Part shown: piece after piece, positions 1 through 5,430 of the stretch
Layout of the letters: every line of letters starts with the position of its first letter
Numbering within the stretch: position 1 is the first letter of the stretch
Source: Planctomycetota bacterium
GTDB taxonomy: Bacteria; Planctomycetota; Phycisphaerae; Tepidisphaerales; Tepidisphaeraceae
Length of the DNA: 8,627 bases
Direction of reading: 5' to 3'
NCBI GenBank assembly: GCA_029777755.1
Contig: JAKORQ010000258.1
Coordinates: 1 to 8,627 of the forward strand
Notes under the pieces: model-generated
Told to the model about the DNA's origin: nothing
Databases searched by the model: none
The model's input: only the letters and a program-made list of their open reading frames with translations
Made by a program: the position numbers and the translations under genes

Positions 1-1
1 C

Positions 2-487
2 AAGCACTACCTCCACAAGGATGGCCATCGTGTGCCTGTCCTCATCGGTGGCGCTCCGATCAATCGGGGCGACGACGTCGTCATGGCGTTTGTCATCGAT
101 TGCACGGAGCAGGAGAAGCTCCAGCAGCGCAATGAGCAGTACCGCAAGCTGCTGCATTCGATCATCCGCGCCGTGCCGCTGGCGCTGGTTGTGGTGGATA
201 CATCCACCAATGTTGAGCTGTGGAACCACGCGGCCGAGAAACTGCTGGGATGGTCGTCCGATGAGGTCATCGGCAAGCCGTTTCCAGTCATACCACCCGA
301 TTTGCGGCATGATTTCGACCGGGAGATTCGCGACATCTTCGAGCGCGGCCAGGAGGTGCCGGAGATGCTGCGCCCGGTGATGCTCAAGTCCGGCGAGGTA
401 GGGGCGGTGATGGTGCGTGTCATCCCGGCGCGGGACGATGAGGGCAAGGTCAGCGGAGCGATCCTACTGATGCGCAGCGCCGACTGA
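2..487 (+). CDS. PAS-domain sensor protein, C-terminal part (5' end outside window)
   Basis: The reading frame is open from the window edge and ends in TGA at 485-487, giving the last 161 residues of a longer protein. Residues 1-40 look like the end of one PAS/PAC unit: a KDG turn, beta strands, then an IDCTEQEKLQQRNEQY segment of the usual 'D-x-T-E-x-K' PAC-to-helix linker type. Residues about 43-160 form a complete second PAS domain, with YRKLLHSIIRAVPLALVVVD, WNHAAEKLLGW and DEVIGKP as the recognisable blocks. PAS domains sense small ligands, redox state or light and pass the signal to an attached output domain. No histidine kinase, GGDEF or HTH output follows the last PAS, so any output domain must lie upstream of the window, or the protein works through a partner. 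The family call is firm; the specific function is unknown. There is no recognisable cofactor-binding signature. The gap to tsaB is short (44 bp to its ATG) in the same direction, so co-transcription is possible. Confidence 0.8.
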   Translation, partial: KHYLHKDGHRVPVLIGGAPINRGDDVVMAFVIDCTEQEKLQQRNEQYRKLLHSIIRAVPLALVVVDTSTNVELWNHAAEKLLGWSSDEVIGKPFPVIPPDLRHDFDREIRDIFERGQEVPEMLRPVMLKSGEVGAVMVRVIPARDDEGKVSGAILLMRSAD

Positions 488-531
488 GCCGGGACTGGCC
501 GGATGGCTGCCTCTCCGTATGATCAGTGCGC

Positions 532-1290
532 ATGTTGCTTGCGATTGAGACCAGTTCGAGGCAGGGGTCGATAGCTTTTTGTGACGATGGCACGATCGTC
601 GCCGAGAAAAGCTTTGCCCATGGCCTGCAGAATGCCGCGATGATCCTGCCTCTGATCCAGCAGTCCTGCCAGGAACTGGGTATCTCGCCACGCGACATAC
701 ATGGAGTGGCGGTTTCAATCGGCCCGGGTTCATTTACCGGCCTGCGCATTGGGGTGACGCTCGCCAAGTCGTTCTGCTTCGCAACGGGGGCGAAGTTGAT
801 CGCCGTCCCGACGATGCCGGTGATGGCGTTAAACGCGCCCCACGACGCGAAATACGTGACGCCTATCCTCGACGCCAAGCGCGACCAAGTCTTCGCCGCG
901 GTCTACCGCCGCCAGTCTCACAAAGCCGGCGCGGCTTTCGACGAGGTAATTGCTCCGCATCTGGTGCATCTGCCGGTTCTGCTTGCGAAGTCTCCCCGGC
1001 CACTGCTCGTGCTGGGCGAGGGTGTGAAGTACCACATGCAGCACCTGCTGGCGGCAGGGGTGGAGGAGGGAGGATCGAAGGACCAGGGGGAGGAAAGCAC
1101 GAAGGAAGGAATTACGATCGCGCCGGAAGAGCTCTGGTATCCCAAGGCGTCGAACGTAGTTCACCTGGCACAGCAACTGATCGAACGCGGCGCATTCGCC
1201 GACCCATTCAAGCTCACGCCGCTGTACATCCGCAAACCCGAGGCCCAGGAACGCATGGAAGCGGGATTGCTGAAGCACCTAGAGATGTGA
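532..1290 (+). CDS. tsaB: tRNA threonylcarbamoyladenosine (t6A) biosynthesis protein TsaB
   Basis: TsaB (YeaZ) is an ASKHA-fold protein that pairs with TsaD, and with TsaE, to transfer the threonylcarbamoyl group to A37 of ANN-decoding tRNAs in the cytoplasm. Numbered from the ATG at 532, the family marks are LAIETS at the N-terminus (about 3-8), GPGSFTGLRIG (64-74), the strand DAKRDQVFAAVY (114-125) and PLYIRKPEAQE near the C-terminus (230-240). The predicted 252 residues are longer than the roughly 220-230 usual for the family. The excess is mainly a hydrophilic Gly/Glu/Lys-rich insert at about 177-197, encoded by a purine-rich tract. A GTG at 526 would add two residues (MRM...). Neither start has a clear Shine-Dalgarno sequence, so the choice between them is open; ATG is preferred only as the commoner codon. 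The downstream gene is convergent, and the tsaD and tsaE partners are not in the window. Confidence 0.93.
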   Translation: MLLAIETSSRQGSIAFCDDGTIVAEKSFAHGLQNAAMILPLIQQSCQELGISPRDIHGVAVSIGPGSFTGLRIGVTLAKSFCFATGAKLIAVPTMPVMALNAPHDAKYVTPILDAKRDQVFAAVYRRQSHKAGAAFDEVIAPHLVHLPVLLAKSPRPLLVLGEGVKYHMQHLLAAGVEEGGSKDQGEESTKEGITIAPEELWYPKASNVVHLAQQLIERGAFADPFKLTPLYIRKPEAQERMEAGLLKHLEM

Positions 1291-1355
1291 GGCCCATCAT
1301 GGGTGGGCAGCGGTCTAATGCTCTGGCGTCTATGTGATGCAAGTGCCGACGCCGG

Positions 1356-1724
1356 CTACTGAGGCTTCAGCGACCAGCGGCCGTAGGCCAGGAAGGCGCA
1401 GATAGCGGCTGTTACCAGCCAGTAAACGATGGGGCCGGTGGTGGTGTCGCCGGCGCTCATCTGTAACGCGACGTAAAGAAGCATCTCCACCACGATGAAG
1501 GCGGCGGCGAGGGGGATCAGCCAGGCCATGGGACGGTAGAACGCGGGGACGATCAGCAAAAGGCTCACTATCAGCTCGGCCACTGCCATGGAAATCCACG
1601 CGCCGTGGGGGATCGCCTTGAGTGAGGGCATGGTCTGCTCGGGGGAATTGGAGAACTTCCACACCGCCCCGGTGGCTGTGTGCAGTGCGACCAGAATCTG
1701 GATGATCCACAGCAGGATGTTCAT
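1356..1724 (-). CDS. DoxX-like family small integral membrane protein
   Basis: This minus-strand gene encodes a 122-residue protein with four hydrophobic helices at about residues 3-22, 42-62, 66-88 and 97-115, joined by short polar loops. The layout, the first helix ending in a WKF segment, the PHGAWISMAVAELIVSLLLIVP block and the size match the DoxX-like/SURF4-related four-helix family (PF13564-type). Members lie in the inner membrane; most have no proven activity, although some relatives are linked to quinone or thiosulfate redox chemistry. The ATG start is supported by AGAAGGA just upstream on the minus strand, though the spacing is short. Another frame on the same strand spans nearly the same interval, but its composition (Arg/His-rich, no domains) marks it as a shadow. 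The gene is convergent with tsaB and separated by 163 bp from the upstream dehydrogenase on its own strand, so it may have its own promoter, although I could not pick one. Substrate unknown. Confidence 0.8.
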   Translation of the reverse strand: MNILLWIIQILVALHTATGAVWKFSNSPEQTMPSLKAIPHGAWISMAVAELIVSLLLIVPAFYRPMAWLIPLAAAFIVVEMLLYVALQMSAGDTTTGPIVYWLVTAAICAFLAYGRWSLKPQ

Positions 1725-1887
1725 GTCCTTCTCTCATTACGGACGAAAAACTATCTGCGCCAGTGTGGCGGATGATAGGCGGCGAGATCGGGCATCGCGG
1801 CTTCGACAGTTTCTTTTCAACTGCCGTAGCCAGTGATGGAATGTCACGGTTCGTGTTGATCGGTATCTTTGCTCTGCAGATGACAGA

Positions 1888-3039
1888 TCACCTCATAGCG
1901 GCTGCCGTGATTCTGCATGTCACCTCGAAGGTCTTCGCCGCGTCCTGGTAGGGTGAGCGGACCAGTTCCGGCCTGCCTTCGCGAATTGCGCTGATGAATG
2001 CCTCCATCTCGGCGAGGTACGGGTCATTCATCCCGTCAGCCGGCACGGGGGCAGAGCGGAATCCTCCCGAGCGGATCTGTAGCTGGCAGGCATCGGAGTA
2101 GGGATCGGTCAGCACCGCATGCAGTCCGTCGGCCAACACTTCCAGTTCGGTGTCGTATGTCTTGCCATGCAGCAGGGCCGAGTGTGCCAGGCATCCCAGG
2201 GCGCCGGATGTAAAGCGCCATTGTGCCAGCGTCACCCGTGCGATGCGCTGGTCGGACGGTACATCCTCATCCATTCCCCTGCCGGATCGGCCGCGCGGCA
2301 TGGCGCTCAGGTTCCCGAGGGTGTCGCCTGCGGAGATCTGGCTTGCGACGACGCTCTCCAGGTCGATCTCGCCAAGCAGGTAGCGGGCGAGGTCTACGAA
2401 ATGAGTGGCCTGCTCGATGATCGGCCCGCCGGATAGTCGCCTGTCCCAGAAGGCCGGGGAGAGGATGTACTGGTAGGCGGCCGCGTACCTGCCCAGGAAA
2501 ACGCAGGGCGGCCGACCCTGCTTCTCGCTCTCGATCAACCTATCACGCAGGTGATCTACCATGTCGTGATAGCGAAGCATGTAGCCGACACTGGTGATCA
2601 GCGGCCCTCCGCCGGGGGCTTTGGCCTCCGTAAGAGCGGCAGCCAGCTCGCGCACTTCCCCCGGGTCGCCGGATGCCAGCGGCTTCTCGATGAGCATGTG
2701 AACGCCGGCCCTGGCGCACTCCAGCTCGACGGCCGCCTCGCCGATCATCCTGCCATGTGCCACCGGCGGCAGGCCGATGATCACCGCATCCGGTCGGTCG
2801 CTGGCCAGCATTTCCCGCCAGCTTCCGAGTACTCTGCAACCGCTGTAGATATCAGGGTTTGCGCCGTGCTGACGACGGTAAAGCTGGGAGCGAGCTTTCT
2901 CCTGGTCGGCGTCGCAGATAGCGCTGACCAGCACATCGTTGAGTCTCTCCAGCCGGCTGGCGTGGTCCCAAGGTCCCTCGCCGCCGCCAAAGTTCACAAA
3001 CCCCGCGCCGATGAAGGCGATCCGAAGTTTCTGTGGCAT
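1888..3039 (-). CDS. Gfo/Idh/MocA-family NAD(P)-dependent oxidoreductase
   Basis: The protein has 383 residues, typical for this family. An N-terminal Rossmann strand carries IAFIGAGF (7-14), followed by an atypical glycine-rich loop and then ICDAD (41-45) at the expected acidic end of the second strand. VIIGLPPVAH (86-95) and the hallmark EKP (118-120, in MLIEKPLAS) follow; the EKP lysine is catalytic in characterised relatives. The C-terminal alpha/beta domain has the conserved GGPIIEQATHFVDLARYLLG block (204-223), with Glu209 and His213 in the usual Asp/Glu-x3-His positions, and ends with a DAAKTFEVTCRI helix. Such enzymes oxidise or reduce a hydroxyl of a sugar, inositol or sugar derivative in the cytoplasm; the substrate cannot be read from sequence. 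The ATG at 3039 is chosen because GGGGAGGGAG lies just upstream. An in-frame start 20 codons earlier has no such site and adds a non-family tail. The gene diverges from the XylR-type regulator, which suggests control by it. Confidence 0.92.
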   Translation of the reverse strand: MPQKLRIAFIGAGFVNFGGGEGPWDHASRLERLNDVLVSAICDADQEKARSQLYRRQHGANPDIYSGCRVLGSWREMLASDRPDAVIIGLPPVAHGRMIGEAAVELECARAGVHMLIEKPLASGDPGEVRELAAALTEAKAPGGGPLITSVGYMLRYHDMVDHLRDRLIESEKQGRPPCVFLGRYAAAYQYILSPAFWDRRLSGGPIIEQATHFVDLARYLLGEIDLESVVASQISAGDTLGNLSAMPRGRSGRGMDEDVPSDQRIARVTLAQWRFTSGALGCLAHSALLHGKTYDTELEVLADGLHAVLTDPYSDACQLQIRSGGFRSAPVPADGMNDPYLAEMEAFISAIREGRPELVRSPYQDAAKTFEVTCRITAAAMR

Positions 3040-3169
3040 ACTCCCTCCCCGATCATGGCATTGTAGACGCCATCCCTTGTTGATTGGGACGCCTGACACG
3101 AGAGTAATCTTTGTCGCAAAACGGGAATTCAGTTCAAATATAGTCAGGGCCTATCTAGAATGGGCGATC
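3040..3169. promoter_or_regulatory. Divergent intergenic control region (oxidoreductase / XylR-type regulator)
   Basis: These 130 bases separate the starts of two divergent genes and must hold both promoters. Visible elements are an inverted repeat ATGGC-N9-GCCAT at 3055-3073, a 6-bp direct repeat GACGCC at 3066-3071 and 3088-3093, a GTTGATTGGGA element at 3079-3089 resembling the repeats before the pseudopilin gene, and an AT-rich stretch at about 3105-3145 containing TATAGT at 3139-3144. No -35/-10 pair with standard spacing stands out on either strand, so no promoter is called. Autoregulation by the regulator is plausible for this family but is inference here. Confidence 0.45.
3041..3050 (-). 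promoter_or_regulatory. Shine-Dalgarno site fixing the oxidoreductase start
   Basis: On the minus strand this reads GGGGAGGGAG, ending one base before the ATG whose A is at 3039. The GGAGG core is about four bases from the start codon. It supports the start at 3039 over the longer frame that begins at 3099. Confidence 0.7.
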
Positions 3170-4327
3170 GTGGATAAGTTCCTGCCAATTGCACTTCTTA
3201 TGCGCCCGGACTCGGGCTATTACCGCGGCGTGCTGCGTGGCATCAAGAGTTACGCGGACCAGGCGCGCAACTGGGTGTTTGGGATGGCCGCCCGCACCAA
3301 CGATCTGCTGCTGATGGTGCAGACATGGCGCCCGGCAGGGGCGCTGGCGTTTGTCTACAGCGATGAGATGCCGCATCTGCTTGGCACGCTGGGGATACCG
3401 GTGGTCAGCTTCGCCAACACTGACGAGTCGATACACCTGCCGATGGTGGGGGTGGATGACCTGGCGGTAGGAGAGATGGCGGCGCGGCATCTGCTGGAAC
3501 GAGGCTTCCAGCATTTTGCATTTGTGGGATGCTCGAAGTTCGCCTTCTCGAATCAGCGCGAAGTCGGCTTCAAGAAGACGCTGGCAGAGTTTGGTTTTGA
3601 TTGCGACAGTCACCACGATCCTCACCCGCTGGATGCCGCCAGCGTATGGGCATGGACGGCCGAGCCGCGGCTACGGCAGTGGCTGTTGCAGTTGCCCCGG
3701 CCATGCGGCGTTTTCGCGGCCAATGACTCGATGGGCCTGCGAATCTCGGACATTTGCCGGCAGAGCGGTCTGCGAATTCCCGAGGACATCGCGCTGCTTG
3801 GCGTGGATGATGATGACCTGTTCTGCGGGCTGGCGCATCCGCCGCTGTCCAGTGTGAAGACGCCACTGGAGCGCATCGGTTACGAGGCGGCGAAGATGCT
3901 GGCGCATCTCATCGCGGGCGGGGAGCCGCCAAAGGAGCCACTGCTGTTCTCGCCCATGCATGTGGTGACGCGAAACTCAACTGATGTGCTCGCCATCGCC
4001 GACCCTGACCTGGCGGCGGCCGTCCGGTTTATTCACCAGAATGCCCACCGCCCGATCGGGATCAAGCAACTGCTGGACGACATAGGCCTGTCGCGCAGGT
4101 CACTGGAGAGGAAGTTTCAGGCGGTGTACAAGCGTTCGCCGTTCGAGGAACTGCTGCGCGTTCGTCTGCAGCGGGCGAAGGATCTGCTAAGCGGCACCGA
4201 CCTGCCCATGTCGATCGTCGCCGAGCAGTCAGGTTTCGGGACTGGCAAGCAACTGAGCATGACCTTTCAGAAGCGCCTGGGGATGACGCCCACTACATAT
4301 CGGCGTCAGTATCGCGTGCATTCGTGA
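3170..4327 (+). CDS. XylR-type transcriptional regulator (sugar-binding domain + C-terminal AraC HTH)
   Basis: The protein has 385 residues, close to E. coli XylR (392). Residues about 5-270 form a LacI/periplasmic-binding-protein-like sensor domain: FLPIALLMRPDSGYYRGVLRGI at the start, VGVDDLAVGEMAARHLLERGF (93-113), a FAFVG strand, ANDSMGLRISDICRQSGLRIPEDIALLGVDDDDLFC (184-219) and the PPLSSVKTPLERIGYEAAKML block. Residues about 280-382 are an AraC-family domain with two HTH motifs (about 297-318 and 346-368) and the classic C-terminal FQKRLGMTPTTYRRQYR. There is no N-terminal LacI HTH, so DNA binding is at the C-terminus. It should sense a sugar in the cytoplasm and switch nearby genes. 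The GTG at 3170 is the only in-frame start that keeps the first beta strand without running into the divergent gene; its ribosome site is poor, so the start is the least certain part. Likely targets are the divergent dehydrogenase and the downstream pseudopilin. Confidence 0.92.
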   Translation: MDKFLPIALLMRPDSGYYRGVLRGIKSYADQARNWVFGMAARTNDLLLMVQTWRPAGALAFVYSDEMPHLLGTLGIPVVSFANTDESIHLPMVGVDDLAVGEMAARHLLERGFQHFAFVGCSKFAFSNQREVGFKKTLAEFGFDCDSHHDPHPLDAASVWAWTAEPRLRQWLLQLPRPCGVFAANDSMGLRISDICRQSGLRIPEDIALLGVDDDDLFCGLAHPPLSSVKTPLERIGYEAAKMLAHLIAGGEPPKEPLLFSPMHVVTRNSTDVLAIADPDLAAAVRFIHQNAHRPIGIKQLLDDIGLSRRSLERKFQAVYKRSPFEELLRVRLQRAKDLLSGTDLPMSIVAEQSGFGTGKQLSMTFQKRLGMTPTTYRRQYRVHS

Positions 4328-4340
4328 TCGAAGAGCTGAC

Positions 4341-4372
4341 GCATATTGGGAAAACATTTCCGCATTTTGGGA
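4341..4372 (+). repeat. Direct repeat GCATWTTGGGA at 21-bp period, candidate AraC-type operator
   Basis: GCATATTGGGA (4341-4351) and GCATTTTGGGA (4362-4372) match at 10 of 11 positions and start exactly 21 bp apart. Flanking bases do not align, so the repeat is confined to the core. AraC-family dimers bind two direct half-sites about 21 bp apart (araI1/araI2 is the model), and an AraC-HTH regulator gene ends 13 bp upstream. Binding is inferred, not shown. The pair lies about 90-120 bp before the pseudopilin ATG, a normal place for an activator site. Confidence 0.5.
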
Positions 4373-4374
4373 TT

Positions 4375-4384
4375 TGGTCGACCA
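4375..4384. repeat. 10-bp perfect palindrome TGGTCGACCA
   Basis: TGGTCGACCA is a perfect palindrome with a central CG, three bases downstream of the 21-bp direct repeat. Its size and centre resemble half of a LacI-type operator, but the neighbouring gene has no LacI HTH. It may be a site for another factor or chance. Confidence 0.3.
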
Positions 4385-4410
4385 GTTCGCCGGGCTATCC
4401 TTTTGGCAAA

Positions 4411-4426
4411 TCGGACTCCAGTCCGA
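4411..4426. repeat. Palindrome TCGGACT-CC-AGTCCGA, candidate operator or leader hairpin
   Basis: Two perfect 7-bp arms (TCGGACT and AGTCCGA) flank a 2-bp centre, 37 bp before the pseudopilin ATG. In DNA it would suit a dimeric regulator. In RNA only the outer five or so base pairs could form because the loop is too tight, and no T-run follows, so it is not an intrinsic terminator. The 3' arm is followed by a CTGGA (4434-4438) that can pair with TCCAG (4417-4421), so alternative foldings exist. Confidence 0.4.
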
Positions 4427-4462
4427 GCCAGGTCTGGACACTTCTTTTGCGTGGAGAGTGAA

Positions 4463-5314
4463 ATGTACAGGCACACACTTCTTCAGCTCAGCAATGGCCG
4501 CGGCAAGCGGGCGTTTACGCTCGTAGAGCTTCTGGTTGTGATCGGCATCATAGCTCTGCTGTTGGCGATCCTGCTTCCCTCGCTGGCGCGGGCGAGGCAA
4601 TCGGCCAATTCAGTGGCCTGCCAATCCAATCTTCGCCAGATTGCATTGTGGGCATTCATGTATGCTGAAACCTGGAAGGGTGTTTTGCCGCACAATGGCA
4701 CGACCGACTTCGTCAATGGTGTGGGCTATTACCATCTTTCCACGGACACCTGGTCTGACAAGTTCATCAAGGAGATGCTCGGTGGGCGCTATCAGCGAAG
4801 CGGCACCGTGCTGCACTGCCCGCAGGTGATGGGCTCCATCGGGTACCTGCGCGACCACAACGCGGTGGCGTGCACTTACAGCATCAACATCTACCTGGGC
4901 GGCGATTGGCGCGAGCGGAACGCCGTCACATTTGCCGGCCAGACCCGCAACGGCGCCTGGTACTACACGCCCAGTGTCCCGAAGGTCCGCCACCTGAGCC
5001 CGGACAAATTCTGGTTCACCGATGGCCGCGTCAGCTTCTACAACGGCTGGCAGTTTGACAGCCGCGTTGACATGATCCTCAAGTCCGGCAATCGCTTCCC
5101 GTGGCCGTACCGCCCGGTGAAGGCTTCCAGCAACCCCACTTTTGAGGGGCATCCGAACCAGTCGGCCAATTTCGTGTTCGGTGATGGTCACGCCGAGTCG
5201 ATTCCCTACAAGGAGTTCCTCTCCCGCTACTACGGCGCTCCGCCGAACACGACGCATGACGCATGGATGACGTTTACCGGCGCTCCCGCAGGCTATCCGG
5301 GAGACAGCTTCTAG
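4463..5314 (+). CDS. Type II secretion-type pseudopilin (prepilin N-terminal cleavage/methylation domain, H-X-DG protein)
   Basis: The protein has 283 residues. A 17-residue basic leader ends in GKRA, followed by FTLVELLVVIGIIALLLAILLP, the class III prepilin signal. Phe18 is the predicted +1 residue (cut and N-methylated by prepilin peptidase) and Glu22 is the +5 glutamate. The -1 residue is Ala, where Gly is usual. The membrane helix (about 18-39) is followed by SLARARQSANSVACQSNLRQIALWAFMYAETWKG, the standard alpha-helix and CxSNLRQI segment of the planctomycete/verrucomicrobial family, and later by LHCP (117-120). Near the C-terminus HPNQSANFVFGDGH (230-243) is the H-X-DG motif, here with ten residues between His and DG. 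The ATG at 4463 is set by GGAGAG at 4453-4458. Exact role unknown; such proteins occur in dozens per genome in these phyla. Position after a sugar-sensing regulator suggests carbohydrate-dependent expression. Confidence 0.9.
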   Translation: MYRHTLLQLSNGRGKRAFTLVELLVVIGIIALLLAILLPSLARARQSANSVACQSNLRQIALWAFMYAETWKGVLPHNGTTDFVNGVGYYHLSTDTWSDKFIKEMLGGRYQRSGTVLHCPQVMGSIGYLRDHNAVACTYSINIYLGGDWRERNAVTFAGQTRNGAWYYTPSVPKVRHLSPDKFWFTDGRVSFYNGWQFDSRVDMILKSGNRFPWPYRPVKASSNPTFEGHPNQSANFVFGDGHAESIPYKEFLSRYYGAPPNTTHDAWMTFTGAPAGYPGDSF

Positions 5315-5341
5315 CGGGCTGAGCGAATCACGAGTTCATCT

Positions 5342-5369
5342 GCAAGGCCGCCTTGGATGGTGGCCTTGC
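5342..5369 (+). repeat. Strong intercistronic hairpin without U-tract
   Basis: Arms GCAAGGCCGCC (5342-5352) and GGTGGCCTTGC (5359-5369) pair over 11 bp with a single G-U wobble around a six-base loop, TTGGAT. The hairpin starts 27 bases after the pseudopilin stop and ends 61 bases before the next ATG. The sequence after it (TGTCGGTACAGG) has no U-run, so it is not a standard intrinsic terminator. It could protect the 3' end of the upstream message, be a processing site, or attenuate readthrough. Confidence 0.6.
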
Positions 5370-5416
5370 TGTCGGTACAGGGGTCATATGCGCGCGGCGA
5401 TCCAACGTCGCGCACG

Positions 5417-5422
5417 AAGGAG
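5417..5422 (+). promoter_or_regulatory. Shine-Dalgarno site fixing the beta-helix protein start
   Basis: AAGGAG lies eight bases before the ATG at 5431. It selects this start, which also opens a clean signal peptide, over an in-frame ATG at 5353 that falls within the hairpin. Confidence 0.7.
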
Positions 5423-5430
5423 TCAGGGCG

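Noticed and set aside
1292..1308. GCCCA-N7-TGGGC hairpin after tsaB as a terminator
   Set aside because: The stem is only five base pairs and no T-run follows.
1725..1887. A small gene or RNA in the gap between the DoxX-like and oxidoreductase genes
   Set aside because: The short frames here lack ribosome sites and run into neighbouring genes; a GTGA-N7-TCAC inverted repeat near 1831-1845 is too short to call a structured RNA.
2551..3066. A 171-codon plus-strand frame within the oxidoreductase gene
   Set aside because: It is antisense to a well-supported enzyme gene and shows no domain or ribosome site.
3040..3099. N-terminal extension of the oxidoreductase by 20 residues
   Set aside because: The start at 3039 has a strong purine-rich ribosome site and begins directly at the Rossmann strand.
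3111..3144. TTGTCG (3111-3116) and TATAGT (3139-3144) as a promoter for the regulator
   Set aside because: The spacer is 22 bases, outside the working range for a sigma70-type promoter.
2939..3169. N-terminal extension of the XylR-type regulator
   Set aside because: The extra 77 residues overlap the divergent oxidoreductase gene, do not resemble the family and would remove the space needed for two promoters.
4405..4422. Sigma54-type promoter beginning at TTGGCA before the pseudopilin gene
   Set aside because: The GG element is present but no TTGC-like element occurs at the required distance.
4346..4462. N-terminal extension of the pseudopilin
   Set aside because: It would add 39 residues before a leader that is already complete, and covers the direct repeat and palindromes; the ATG at 4463 has a good ribosome site.
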